The notes below the pieces were generated by a model. The model worked only from the letters and a program-made list of their open reading frames with translations. It ran no database searches and was not told the DNA's origin. Below, in pieces: positions 1 through 6,011 of a stretch of 6,011 bases of DNA (positions within the stretch are counted from its first letter, which is position 1; each line of letters begins with the position of its first letter). The translations under genes and the position numbers were made by a program. The stretch spans positions 1-6,011 of the forward strand of contig CALKUG010000332.1 of assembly GCA_937996765.1 (NCBI GenBank), written 5' to 3'. The stretch is from an uncultured Ignavibacteria bacterium. GTDB taxonomy: Bacteria; Bacteroidota; Ignavibacteria; Ignavibacteriales; Ignavibacteriaceae.

Positions 1-1
1 G

Positions 2-82
2 AAATGCACCATTGGTATTATTTTTACGTTGGTTGCTACCGGTTCGCTTTTTGAACTGGACTATGGCAAAAATTTTGATTAG
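2..82 (+). CDS. C-terminal end of an unidentified protein (5' partial)
   Basis: This reading frame is open from the left edge to a TAG at 80-82 and gives 26 residues. A hydrophobic stretch (TIGIIFTLVATGSLF) is followed by a polar tail ending ELDYGKNFD, which fits the end of a membrane or secreted protein. It is on the same strand as the next gene, with 75 bases between. A second frame is also open here, to a stop at 84-86, but its residues (Leu, Trp and Arg rich) look less like a natural C-terminus. The piece is too short to assign a family, so the call rests only on the open frame and composition. Confidence 0.4.
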   Translation, partial: KCTIGIIFTLVATGSLFELDYGKNFD

Positions 83-99
83 ATAATCTTGAGAATTTG

Positions 100-132
100 A
101 TTGACTATTTCGATGGAGAGAAGTTATATTTC
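100..132 (+). promoter_or_regulatory. Candidate Bacteroidota-type promoter for the nucleotidyltransferase gene
   Basis: TATATTTC at 125-132 matches the phylum's -7 consensus TAnnTTTG at all but the last fixed base. ATTG at 100-103 is a 3-of-4 match to the -33 element TTTG, with a 21-base spacer, at the upper end of the usual 19-21. Transcription would start near 138, about 20 bases before the ATG at 158. AT-rich DNA gives such matches by chance, so this is only a candidate. Confidence 0.25.
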
Positions 133-157
133 AAAATAATTAATTGCGAAAATATCT

Positions 158-937
158 ATGACCAAAAAAGAACTTCTTCTCCATCGCCTTATTCAGATAG
201 GCGAATCGGTTCAAAAAACCGATAATGCGCGCGCATTATTTGGGCTCGGCTCGGTTGGTGTTGAACTTGAGCGTATAGACGAATATTCCGACCTCGATTT
301 TTTTGTTATTGCCAAACCCGGCAAAAAGCAGTATTTCTTACAATCACTGCTTTGGCTCACTGATATTCACCCACTTGATTTTTATTTCCGCAATACAGTG
401 GATGGATACAAAGTGTTGTTTGAGGATGATATTTACGGTGAGTTCGCAATATTTGAAGAATACGAGCTTGAACAGGCACATTATGCTGAAGGAAGAATTG
501 TTTGGTGTGAACCCGATTTTGACACATCACTAAGATTTCCAAAAAATAGCGGTGCAAACACCTGGCAACCGCAATCTATTGAGTGGGGGGTGGGTGAAAT
601 TCTCTCTAATTTATACGTTGGACTCGGTCGCTATCTACGAGGTGAAAAACTCTCGGGCTACATTTTTGTTGAAAGACATGCGTTTTCAATGCTCATCGAG
701 CTTATAGAAATGACTCACAAACAACAGCCCGGGTATAAAGACATTTATAACCGTGATCGCAGGTTTGAGTTCCGACACCCTGAATTTACTGCTCAATTAC
801 CTTCACTGTTACAAGGATATGATAAAACTGCGCAGTCCGCACTTGCGATTCTTGAGGTCACCGAAAAGCTCTTTGGTGTTGATAGGGCAATGAAGCAAAA
901 GATAATTGCGTTAATCGAACGAACTTCTGTGCTATAG
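158..937 (+). CDS. Nucleotidyltransferase-fold protein, lincosamide/aminoglycoside nucleotidyltransferase-like
   Basis: This 259-residue cytoplasmic protein has no signal peptide or membrane segment. Residues 29-52 carry the polymerase-beta-type nucleotidyltransferase signature: Gly31-Ser32, then Ser44-Asp45-Leu46-Asp47 twelve residues on. The two Asp would bind the metal-nucleotide. A plausible third acidic residue is Glu95 in GEFAIF, which lies where antibiotic nucleotidyltransferases such as Lnu(F) have a GEFHF-like strand. The remainder, roughly 138-255, is mostly helical (for example the RGEKLSGYIFVERHAFSMLI segment), like the substrate-binding helical domain of that group. Its length is close to Lnu(F) at about 270 residues. 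In these families the enzyme transfers AMP from ATP to a hydroxyl of a small molecule. The actual substrate cannot be read from sequence, and resistance activity should not be assumed. The ATG at 158 is the only reasonable start because an in-frame TAA lies at 137-139. No Shine-Dalgarno is seen, as is usual for the phylum. No convincing terminator follows. Confidence 0.85.
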   Translation: MTKKELLLHRLIQIGESVQKTDNARALFGLGSVGVELERIDEYSDLDFFVIAKPGKKQYFLQSLLWLTDIHPLDFYFRNTVDGYKVLFEDDIYGEFAIFEEYELEQAHYAEGRIVWCEPDFDTSLRFPKNSGANTWQPQSIEWGVGEILSNLYVGLGRYLRGEKLSGYIFVERHAFSMLIELIEMTHKQQPGYKDIYNRDRRFEFRHPEFTAQLPSLLQGYDKTAQSALAILEVTEKLFGVDRAMKQKIIALIERTSVL

Positions 938-941
938 TGTT

Positions 942-974
942 TTTGGGATTTGAGCCTCTAATAAGGTATATTAG
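942..974 (+). promoter_or_regulatory. Candidate promoter for the membrane AraC-type regulator
   Basis: In the 77-base gap before the regulator, TTTG (942-945) and TATATTAG (967-974, one mismatch to TAnnTTTG) are 21 bases apart. A start near 980 would leave a leader of about 35 bases. A second TTTG at 949-952 with TACTTTG at 975-981 (one base short of consensus) is an alternative. Read-through from the nucleotidyltransferase gene is also possible, since no terminator is visible between them. Confidence 0.2.
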
Positions 975-1014
975 TACTTTGTGATTTACACTCCAATGCT
1001 ACAAAACGGTTACC

Positions 1015-2166
1015 ATGTTTAACGAATTATACACTACCATATTTACGTACATTTTTATTATCGGGGCGGCACAAGCTGCACAGTTAAGCATTGTGTTATT
1101 TCGTAAAAAAGAAAATCAATTGGCTAACCACGTTCTTGCATTTACCATGGCGTTGTTTACTATTGATTTAGCTCAGGGTGTGTTTTTCCTTTCGGGCAAT
1201 GTGCTTCATTTTCCACAATCTATGGCTATAAGTAATACCTTCCCTTATCTCTACGGACCTCTGGTGTATGTCTATATTCTTTTACTCACCGGAACTAAAA
1301 ATTCTGTAAGTAAACTTTGGTATCACGGCATTCCTTTTGTGTTAGTTCAGATTTATGGTGTCCTTTTTTTCTACTTTGAGTCGCCCGAGTTTTATAAATC
1401 TATAGTCACCCCAGGCGGGAATACTACATGGCACTTTATACTCATCGGCAATTTAATCCCTATTTCTGGCTTTATCTATACAGCTCTTTCGGTTAAAGCC
1501 ACTATTAATTACCGAAAAAAAATCAAAGAAACATTTTCAAATATTGAGTCAATAAATCTTTCGTGGTTAGTCCAAATCGCCGGAGGCACCGCCGTTATTT
1601 GGTCAATTGTGTTAATAAGCTATGTTCTTGTTTTTGTTTCCGGTGATGACCCTCAGTTTGCGGCCGGTATCTATATCTCGATGTCGGTGTTTATGTTTTT
1701 ATTGGGTTACAAAAGCTTAAGACAGCCCCAAATTATTTATGTTGAAGCTGAGAGGGAAGGGGAAGAGAAGCCCGAGAGCTATAAAAAATCGGGACTATCA
1801 GAAGATCTGGTTAAAGATTCCATTATAAAATTGAATCTCGTAATGCTCGAACAAAAACCACACCTTAATAGCGAGCTAAAGCTCCCTGAACTTGCAGAGA
1901 TGGTTGGGGTATCAAATCATAACCTCTCCGAAATCATAAATCGCCATATGGGACAGACGTTTTACGACTATGTAAATGCATTTAGAGTTGAAGAAGTAAA
2001 AAAGCTTATTCAGGAAGATACAGAGAGCCGTTTTACCATTTTGGCATTGGGTTATGATGCGGGGTTTAGCTCAAAATCGGCGTTTTACACAGCATTTAAA
2101 AAAGCAACGGGCATCACTCCTGCACAGTTTAGGAATGATGCCCGTCTGCATTCTAACGCAAGTTAA
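1015..2166 (+). CDS. Membrane-anchored AraC-family transcriptional regulator (about 7 TM + HTH_18)
   Basis: The 383-residue protein starts with about seven hydrophobic helices at roughly residues 5-29, 37-59, 70-92, 102-121, 139-161, 183-208 and 214-232. A charged linker (235-265) follows, then a C-terminal AraC/XylS DNA-binding domain (about 268-373). The first helix-turn-helix is at about 291-312 (PELAEMVGVSNHNLSEIINR). The second, with the family signature, runs from ILALGYDAGFSS to ITPAQFR at about 342-373. The architecture is a one-component system: the membrane part presumably senses a ligand or envelope state and the attached domain acts on DNA at the inner face of the membrane. This type is common in Bacteroidota, usually with unknown signals. 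The ATG at 1015 is supported by an in-frame TGA at 982-984 with no other ATG between. The gene converges with the TonB-dependent receptor on the other strand and overlaps it by four bases. A link to receptor control is inferred from position only. Confidence 0.9.
   Translation: MFNELYTTIFTYIFIIGAAQAAQLSIVLFRKKENQLANHVLAFTMALFTIDLAQGVFFLSGNVLHFPQSMAISNTFPYLYGPLVYVYILLLTGTKNSVSKLWYHGIPFVLVQIYGVLFFYFESPEFYKSIVTPGGNTTWHFILIGNLIPISGFIYTALSVKATINYRKKIKETFSNIESINLSWLVQIAGGTAVIWSIVLISYVLVFVSGDDPQFAAGIYISMSVFMFLLGYKSLRQPQIIYVEAEREGEEKPESYKKSGLSEDLVKDSIIKLNLVMLEQKPHLNSELKLPELAEMVGVSNHNLSEIINRHMGQTFYDYVNAFRVEEVKKLIQEDTESRFTILALGYDAGFSSKSAFYTAFKKATGITPAQFRNDARLHSNAS
2098..2145 (-). terminator. Probable rho-independent terminator of the minus-strand TonB-dependent receptor
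   Basis: ACGGGCATCA at 2107-2116 and TGATGCCCGT at 2136-2145 form a perfect 10-bp inverted repeat around a 19-base loop. Read on the minus strand, the stem begins 17 bases after the receptor's stop codon and is followed by TGC and six T (complement of 2098-2103). That is the arrangement of an intrinsic terminator. On the plus strand no T run follows, so it would act in one direction only. It lies wholly inside the AraC-type gene, in the codons for the conserved end of the HTH domain. The long loop and the three bases between stem and T tract are slightly atypical. Confidence 0.5.
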
Positions 2167-4445
2167 AATTCGTATTCAACACCAAGCACGGGGAGTGTGC
2201 TCCACTGTTTCATAGAATCTTGTGTGTTCTTTATTTCATTCCAGAAATAAGCACCTATGTTTTCCCTTCCGTAAGCATTCCAAACACTGAGGTAAACTAA
2301 TAAGCTTGAGTTTGAGAAATAGAATTTTTTGTCAACTCTCACATTCATCGAATGGTAGTCGGGTAAGCGGTTGGTGTTGATTCTATTCAAATCCCATATT
2401 CCATAACCCGCTGCTTTAGATGCGGTTTCATCAAACGGGGTGTAGGGTATGCCGCCTGCGTAGGTCCAGCGAAGCTTGAACTCCCAATCGTTTCCGGGAA
2501 TGTATCCGCCTTCTACATTGAAGGTAAATTTGTTATCATATATTCTTCTGTGCCAGGTTCCCGAAAGATCGCGATAGCGTGTTTCGGAGAATGAAGCGCT
2601 CGCAAATCCGTAAAAATCTGCGGCAAGTTTTTTCTGAAGCATTATTTCGATACCCTTTGCATCGGCTCGACCATTATCAAGCAGCGATGCCTGACTCCAA
2701 AACATTCCATACACTTGTGCTTCATCATACACAAATAACGAGGGGGAAGCAGGGTTCATCGGGAAGTTGCGATAATCCTTATAATATGCTTCCACGGTTA
2801 AACGTGTTGCCTCAAACACCTCGGTTGCAAAAGAGGCGGTGTAATGTGTGGCATTAGGGGTTTTTAACTGTTCAAATTTCTCATTCTGTGCGAGAATGTG
2901 GTTGGGAATCTGTTGATAAAATATACCGTAGCTTAATGCAACTGTTGATTTATCCGAAAGGGAATATCCTAAAGTTACACGCGGAGCGATTGAGGTCTTT
3001 TTATTTGCACTAAAGTAATCTGCTCGTGCGCCTACATCCAAACGCAAGCGATGTGAAAGATTCAATCGGTGAGTGTAAAATGCGCTCACCTTATTATTGG
3101 TGATATCATCGTTTACTGTTAGCGGTTGACGTACATTCCCAAATAAGTCTTCGTAACGGCCGTAATAAGTATCGTAATCCGCTACAGAAGTAACAGCTTC
3201 TATCCCAAACTCAGCACTCATGATTTCATTGAGTTTAAGAAACGAAACATTCCTCAGTTTGATAAGATTTTCTACGGTTTGATTTGAGTAGAAATTGTTT
3301 TTTGTTCTGGTGAGCGCATAGTCTCTATCATAACCGGTGTAAGTGTGCGAAACAGAGGTATTCATGTATCCGCTTTCACCAAGCAGCATTCTCCAGTTGA
3401 TACCAAAGGTATTGGTTAAACCGTTTGTCCTTCCGTACATATTCGCATCATTTTCAACGGCTTTGTCTTTATCCATATTGATGTCATCTATAGAGAGAAC
3501 ATTGAGCACGGTAAACTTATGGGTGGTATTTGGCGAATAGGTGAGCTTCATTTGTGCATCGCCGTATTTAGGGAGGGGGGCGCCTTCTTCTATTTGCTCC
3601 ACAATCAAATCTATGTAACTACGACTAAATGAAAAAAGCAAAGTGGCGTTTTCGCTCACAGGTCCTTCGAGCGCGGCACCAACACCTGCCATAGAGAGAG
3701 ATATTTTGGGTACAAATTGTTTTTTGTTGCCCTCGCGGTAGGAAAGCTCCATAATCGAAGACATTCTATCGCCATAGGCAGCCGAAAAACCACCGGAATA
3801 AAAGTTCACATTATCAATAAAATCGGCGTTAAGAATACCAATAGGGCCATCGGATGAACCTTCAACGGGGAAGTGGTTAATATTGGGTATTTCGATATTA
3901 TCCAAATAGAAACTATTCTCCACCGGAGTTCCGCCGCGAACAATCAGCGAGTTACGTTGATCGTTTACCTTAGCCACCGAAGGCAAGGCAAGTAGAATTC
4001 GGCTTACGTCGCCTGCAGTTCCGGGCGAGCGGCGGATTTCCTCCGATGAAAAATTTATGGTACTTACCGGCTTATCTTCAACATCAGTAAAATATCCACC
4101 GCTTACCACCACTTCCTTCATTTCAACATCCGAAGGACTTAGTTCCACATTAACAAATTGGATTTTACTCGGATTTACCACAACATCAGCACGGTTCATG
4201 GTTTTATAGCCAATAGAAGAAAAGGTAAGGGTTTGGATACCTACGGTTACATTTTGCAGCTCAAAATTGCCGTCGTTGTCAGAAACGGTTCCCTGTTTTG
4301 AGTTTACTATTGAAACCGTAACACCAACCAGTGGTTGTTTGGTTTCAGAATCGAGTACTGAACCTTTAACTACCCCCACCTGCCGCTCTTGAGCAGGGAG
4401 GTATCCTACTGCAAGAAATAAGAGAATAAATAATAACTTTTTCAT
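2163..4445 (-). CDS. TonB-dependent outer-membrane receptor with CarboxypepD_reg-like N-terminal domain
   Basis: This is a 760-residue outer-membrane active transporter driven by TonB-ExbBD. Numbering is from the preferred ATG at 4445. Residues 1-19 are a signal peptide (MKKLLFILLFLAVGYLPA, cleavage before Gln19 or close by). A CarboxypepD_reg-like domain (about 23-103) carries the typical GxVxD..T..PL.GVTV pattern, TVSDNDGNF and SSIGYKT. MKEVVVSGG near 109-117 is TonB-box-like. The plug covers about 122-240 (SLIVRGGTPVENSFYLDNI, FYSGGFSAAYGDRMSS), then a beta-barrel ends in EYEF with the expected terminal Phe. Its length is normal for this receptor class. A TTG at 4458-4460 would add five residues (MKDKT), but the ATG gives a cleaner signal peptide. 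No SusD-like partner is adjacent, so it is not an obvious SusC/D pair, and the substrate is unknown. It is divergent from the FecA-like receptor and convergent with the AraC-type regulator. Confidence 0.93.
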   Translation of the reverse strand: MKKLLFILLFLAVGYLPAQERQVGVVKGSVLDSETKQPLVGVTVSIVNSKQGTVSDNDGNFELQNVTVGIQTLTFSSIGYKTMNRADVVVNPSKIQFVNVELSPSDVEMKEVVVSGGYFTDVEDKPVSTINFSSEEIRRSPGTAGDVSRILLALPSVAKVNDQRNSLIVRGGTPVENSFYLDNIEIPNINHFPVEGSSDGPIGILNADFIDNVNFYSGGFSAAYGDRMSSIMELSYREGNKKQFVPKISLSMAGVGAALEGPVSENATLLFSFSRSYIDLIVEQIEEGAPLPKYGDAQMKLTYSPNTTHKFTVLNVLSIDDINMDKDKAVENDANMYGRTNGLTNTFGINWRMLLGESGYMNTSVSHTYTGYDRDYALTRTKNNFYSNQTVENLIKLRNVSFLKLNEIMSAEFGIEAVTSVADYDTYYGRYEDLFGNVRQPLTVNDDITNNKVSAFYTHRLNLSHRLRLDVGARADYFSANKKTSIAPRVTLGYSLSDKSTVALSYGIFYQQIPNHILAQNEKFEQLKTPNATHYTASFATEVFEATRLTVEAYYKDYRNFPMNPASPSLFVYDEAQVYGMFWSQASLLDNGRADAKGIEIMLQKKLAADFYGFASASFSETRYRDLSGTWHRRIYDNKFTFNVEGGYIPGNDWEFKLRWTYAGGIPYTPFDETASKAAGYGIWDLNRINTNRLPDYHSMNVRVDKKFYFSNSSLLVYLSVWNAYGRENIGAYFWNEIKNTQDSMKQWSTLPVLGVEYEF

Positions 4446-4488
4446 TGTTTTGTCTTTCAAATTGAATTCTAAATAATTTTGACAGGGG

Positions 4489-4496
4489 CAAAACTA
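4489..4496 (-). promoter_or_regulatory. Candidate -7 element for the minus-strand receptor
   Basis: Read on the minus strand this is TAGTTTTG, a full match to TAnnTTTG. It would start transcription near 4483, leaving a leader of just under 40 bases before the ATG at 4445. No good TTTG is found 19-21 bases upstream on that strand, so the assignment rests on the -7 element alone. A weaker TCAATTTG lies closer to the gene (4458-4465) but would leave almost no leader. Confidence 0.3.
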
Positions 4497-4579
4497 TCCT
4501 TAAATCAAGCCGAAATCGTCCTTTTATGTGGGCAGAACCCCGGAAATGAGTCCTATTCGATGGGAAAGAACCTCATTTT

Positions 4580-4602
4580 ACCAAAAATTCGGAATTTTTG
4601 GT
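4580..4602. repeat. Perfect 23-bp dyad, candidate operator of the divergent receptor promoters
   Basis: The arms ACCAAAAATTC (4580-4590) and GAATTTTTGGT (4592-4602) are exact reverse complements around a single central G. The dyad lies between the two divergent receptor genes. Its right edge is six bases before the candidate -33 element of the FecA-like gene, and its centre is about 50 bases upstream of the predicted start. That placement suits a dimeric regulator. It does not resemble the classical Fur box. A hairpin is also possible on the plus strand, since five T (4602-4606) overlap and follow the right arm. But no plus-strand gene is found just upstream that would need a terminator. Confidence 0.5.
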
Positions 4603-4607
4603 TTTTC

Positions 4608-4638
4608 ATTGGATTTAATCTATCCTTATTTATATTTG
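4608..4638 (+). promoter_or_regulatory. Candidate promoter of the FecA-like receptor gene
   Basis: TATATTTG at 4631-4638 matches TAnnTTTG perfectly. ATTG at 4608-4611 is a 3-of-4 match to the -33 TTTG, with a 19-base spacer. The predicted start near 4644 leaves an AT-rich leader of about 60 bases. An AT-rich 7-bp inverted repeat, TTATTTA (4626-4632) and TAAATAA (4642-4648), overlaps the -7 region. Confidence 0.45.
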
Positions 4639-4702
4639 GTCTAAATAAAAATAAAAATTATTTGATCACAATCCGTAACAACGAGAAACGAATATTTAGC
4701 CC

Positions 4703-6011
4703 ATGAAAAAATATTTACACTTTGCAGTTTTTATTGCTACCATGTGCAACTTAAACGCACAAGAAATGAATCAGGTTGAGAATAATTCACGAGACACACT
4801 TAAAACATACGAACAACCCCAAGTCAGTATTTTTGGAAACAGAGAAGAACAACTAAGAAATTTTGCGGGATCAGCAGATTTAATAAGTTCAAAAGAAATT
4901 AGAGAAGCAAAACCAATTAGCGGAAGTGAAATGCTTAAACAAGTATCAGGTATTCACATCAATGAAGAAGATGGAATGGGTTTAAGAATGAATCTTGGGG
5001 TTCGTGGACTCGATCCCGATCGCTCCCGCACCATTCATGTTATGGAGGATGGGGTCCCCATGGCATTAGCACCCTATGGTGAGCCCGAAATGTACTATAC
5101 TCCCGCAATTGAACGTATTTCAGATATTGAAGTGCTTAAAGGCAGTGGCTCTATAGTTTTTGGACCTCAAACAATTGGTGGAGTAATCAACTATATCACA
5201 TTTGATCCCCCAATTGAGCCAACTACCAAGATTTCAGTGCGAGGTGGTAGAAATGGATATTTTTCGGGTTCAGCTTCCTATGGAGCAACGATGGAGCGAC
5301 ATGGATATACTTTTAATGTGTTGCATAAACGCGCGGATAATATTGGAGTGCTTGGTTTCGAGGTTACTGATTTAACCGCGAAGTTTAATTTAATGTTTTC
5401 CGAGAGCTCACGTATAGGTGTTAAGTTTTCGGTTTACAATGAAAGCTCCGATGCAACTTATGTAGGATTAACACAAACCATGTTTAACTCAGGGCAGTAT
5501 TTTGCTAAAATTGCTCCTTCCGATAAACTTGATGTGCGCCGTTATTCTTTGTCGTTAACACACCATCAAACTCTTGGAACGGAAAGCTACTTAAAAACTA
5601 CCGCATTTGGATATACTACGACGCGAAATTGGATGAGACAAGATTTTAGCAGAACCAAATCGGTGTCGCTTACGGGAGTGGTATGGGGTGATACATCCGT
5701 GGCAGGTGGTGCAATATATATGCGCAACAGTACAGGTAACAGAGATAGACAGTTTGAAGTTTATGGTGTTGAACCACGCTTCTTTACTAAGTATAATCTT
5801 GCAGGTCTATCAAATGATTTAGAAGCAGGAGCCAGAATCCTTGGGGAAGTAGCTTATGAACAATCCGTTAATGGTAAAAAAGCAGGTACCCTTTCGGGTG
5901 ATTTGGTATTGGATGAAGTTAGAACGGGGTTAGGTATTGCGGCTTTTATTCAAAACAAGGTTTATATAACTCCCCAATTTAGCATTACACCCGGTATAAG
6001 ATTAGAACAAT
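4703..6011 (+). CDS. FecA-like TonB-dependent receptor (3' partial, runs off the window)
   Basis: The frame is open from ATG at 4703 to the right edge: 436 codons plus one base, with no stop. Residues 1-19 are a signal peptide (MKKYLHFAVFIATMCNLNA, cleavage before Gln20). The plug occupies about 48-168 and closely follows the FecA (ferric dicitrate receptor) pattern: LGVRGLDPDRSRTIHVMEDG (98-117), APYGEPEMYY (123-132), IEVLKGSGSIVFGPQTIGG (142-160) and VINYIT (161-166). Barrel strands follow from about 174. Homologues usually have 700-800 residues, so roughly half is present. Unlike E. coli FecA there is no room for an N-terminal STN signalling domain. Unlike its divergent neighbour there is no CarboxypepD_reg-like domain: only about 30 residues separate signal peptide and plug. 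The protein would take up a ferric chelate or similar ligand across the outer membrane with TonB. Ferric citrate itself is not established, so fecA is not assigned. Confidence 0.92.
   Translation, partial: MKKYLHFAVFIATMCNLNAQEMNQVENNSRDTLKTYEQPQVSIFGNREEQLRNFAGSADLISSKEIREAKPISGSEMLKQVSGIHINEEDGMGLRMNLGVRGLDPDRSRTIHVMEDGVPMALAPYGEPEMYYTPAIERISDIEVLKGSGSIVFGPQTIGGVINYITFDPPIEPTTKISVRGGRNGYFSGSASYGATMERHGYTFNVLHKRADNIGVLGFEVTDLTAKFNLMFSESSRIGVKFSVYNESSDATYVGLTQTMFNSGQYFAKIAPSDKLDVRRYSLSLTHHQTLGTESYLKTTAFGYTTTRNWMRQDFSRTKSVSLTGVVWGDTSVAGGAIYMRNSTGNRDRQFEVYGVEPRFFTKYNLAGLSNDLEAGARILGEVAYEQSVNGKKAGTLSGDLVLDEVRTGLGIAAFIQNKVYITPQFSITPGIRLEQ

Noticed and set aside
581..596. G-rich run (six G, then TGGG) in the nucleotidyltransferase gene as a possible phase-variable tract
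   Set aside because: The longest run is only six bases, the frame is intact, and it encodes ordinary residues (Trp-Gly-Val-Gly). That is too short to expect frequent slippage.
2185..2203. Hairpin (AGCAC with GTGCT; alternatively GGAG with CTCC) as a terminator for the AraC-type gene
   Set aside because: Stems are only 4-5 bp and no T run follows on the plus strand, so it does not meet a reasonable standard for an intrinsic terminator.
2579..2857. Plus-strand frames inside the minus-strand receptor gene (here, and at 3343-3540) as separate small genes
   Set aside because: They lie antisense to a well-supported receptor gene, show no recognisable motifs, and are typical shadow frames.
3571..3580. 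Six-G run (after GGGA) inside the minus-strand receptor gene as a slippage site
   Set aside because: The run is short and the reading frame continues normally through it; it encodes Gly-Ala-Pro-Leu-Pro in a barrel loop.
4544..4578. Seven-base inverted repeat AAATGAG / CTCATTT with a 21-base spacer upstream of the dyad
   Set aside because: Short arms and a wide spacer in AT-rich DNA are expected by chance; nothing else supports a site.
4479..4706. A 75-codon plus-strand frame starting at TTG and ending in an ATGA overlap with the FecA-like start, as if translationally coupled
   Set aside because: It begins with TTG, has a low-complexity Phe/Asn/Lys/Ile-rich end, and runs through the 23-bp dyad and the best promoter match. 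Intergenic DNA read as a frame explains it better; the ATGA overlap is probably chance.

Overview
The window looks like chromosomal DNA from a member of the Bacteroidota or a close relative (FCB group). The reasons are two outer-membrane TonB-dependent receptors, one with the CarboxypepD_reg-like N-terminal domain typical of the phylum; an AraC-type regulator fused to a multi-pass membrane domain; no clear Shine-Dalgarno sequences; A-rich leaders before the start codons; and several matches to the TAnnTTTG -7 promoter element. No genus can be named from the sequence alone. No mobile element, CRISPR array, tRNA or rRNA is visible.

Layout from left to right. Bases 2-82 are probably the last 26 codons of an unidentified gene. 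Bases 158-937 (+) encode a 259-residue nucleotidyltransferase resembling the lincosamide/aminoglycoside nucleotidyltransferase type, substrate unknown. Bases 1015-2166 (+) encode a 383-residue protein with about seven membrane segments followed by a C-terminal AraC helix-turn-helix domain. It converges with, and overlaps by 4 bases, a minus-strand TonB-dependent receptor (2163-4445). That receptor's probable rho-independent terminator lies inside the 3' end of the regulator gene. A 257-base divergent intergenic region (4446-4702) follows, with candidate promoters in both directions and a perfect 23-bp dyad. It leads into a second TonB-dependent receptor on the plus strand (4703 to beyond the window end), which is FecA-like and truncated by the window.

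Taken together, the right two thirds looks like an outer-membrane uptake locus. Two structurally different TonB-dependent receptors are transcribed away from a shared control region, and a membrane-bound AraC-type protein sits at the 3' end of one of them. No SusD-like lipoprotein, sigma/anti-sigma pair or biosynthetic gene is present, so the substrates cannot be fixed. The FecA resemblance suggests a ferric chelate for the second receptor. The nucleotidyltransferase has no obvious functional link to the receptors.
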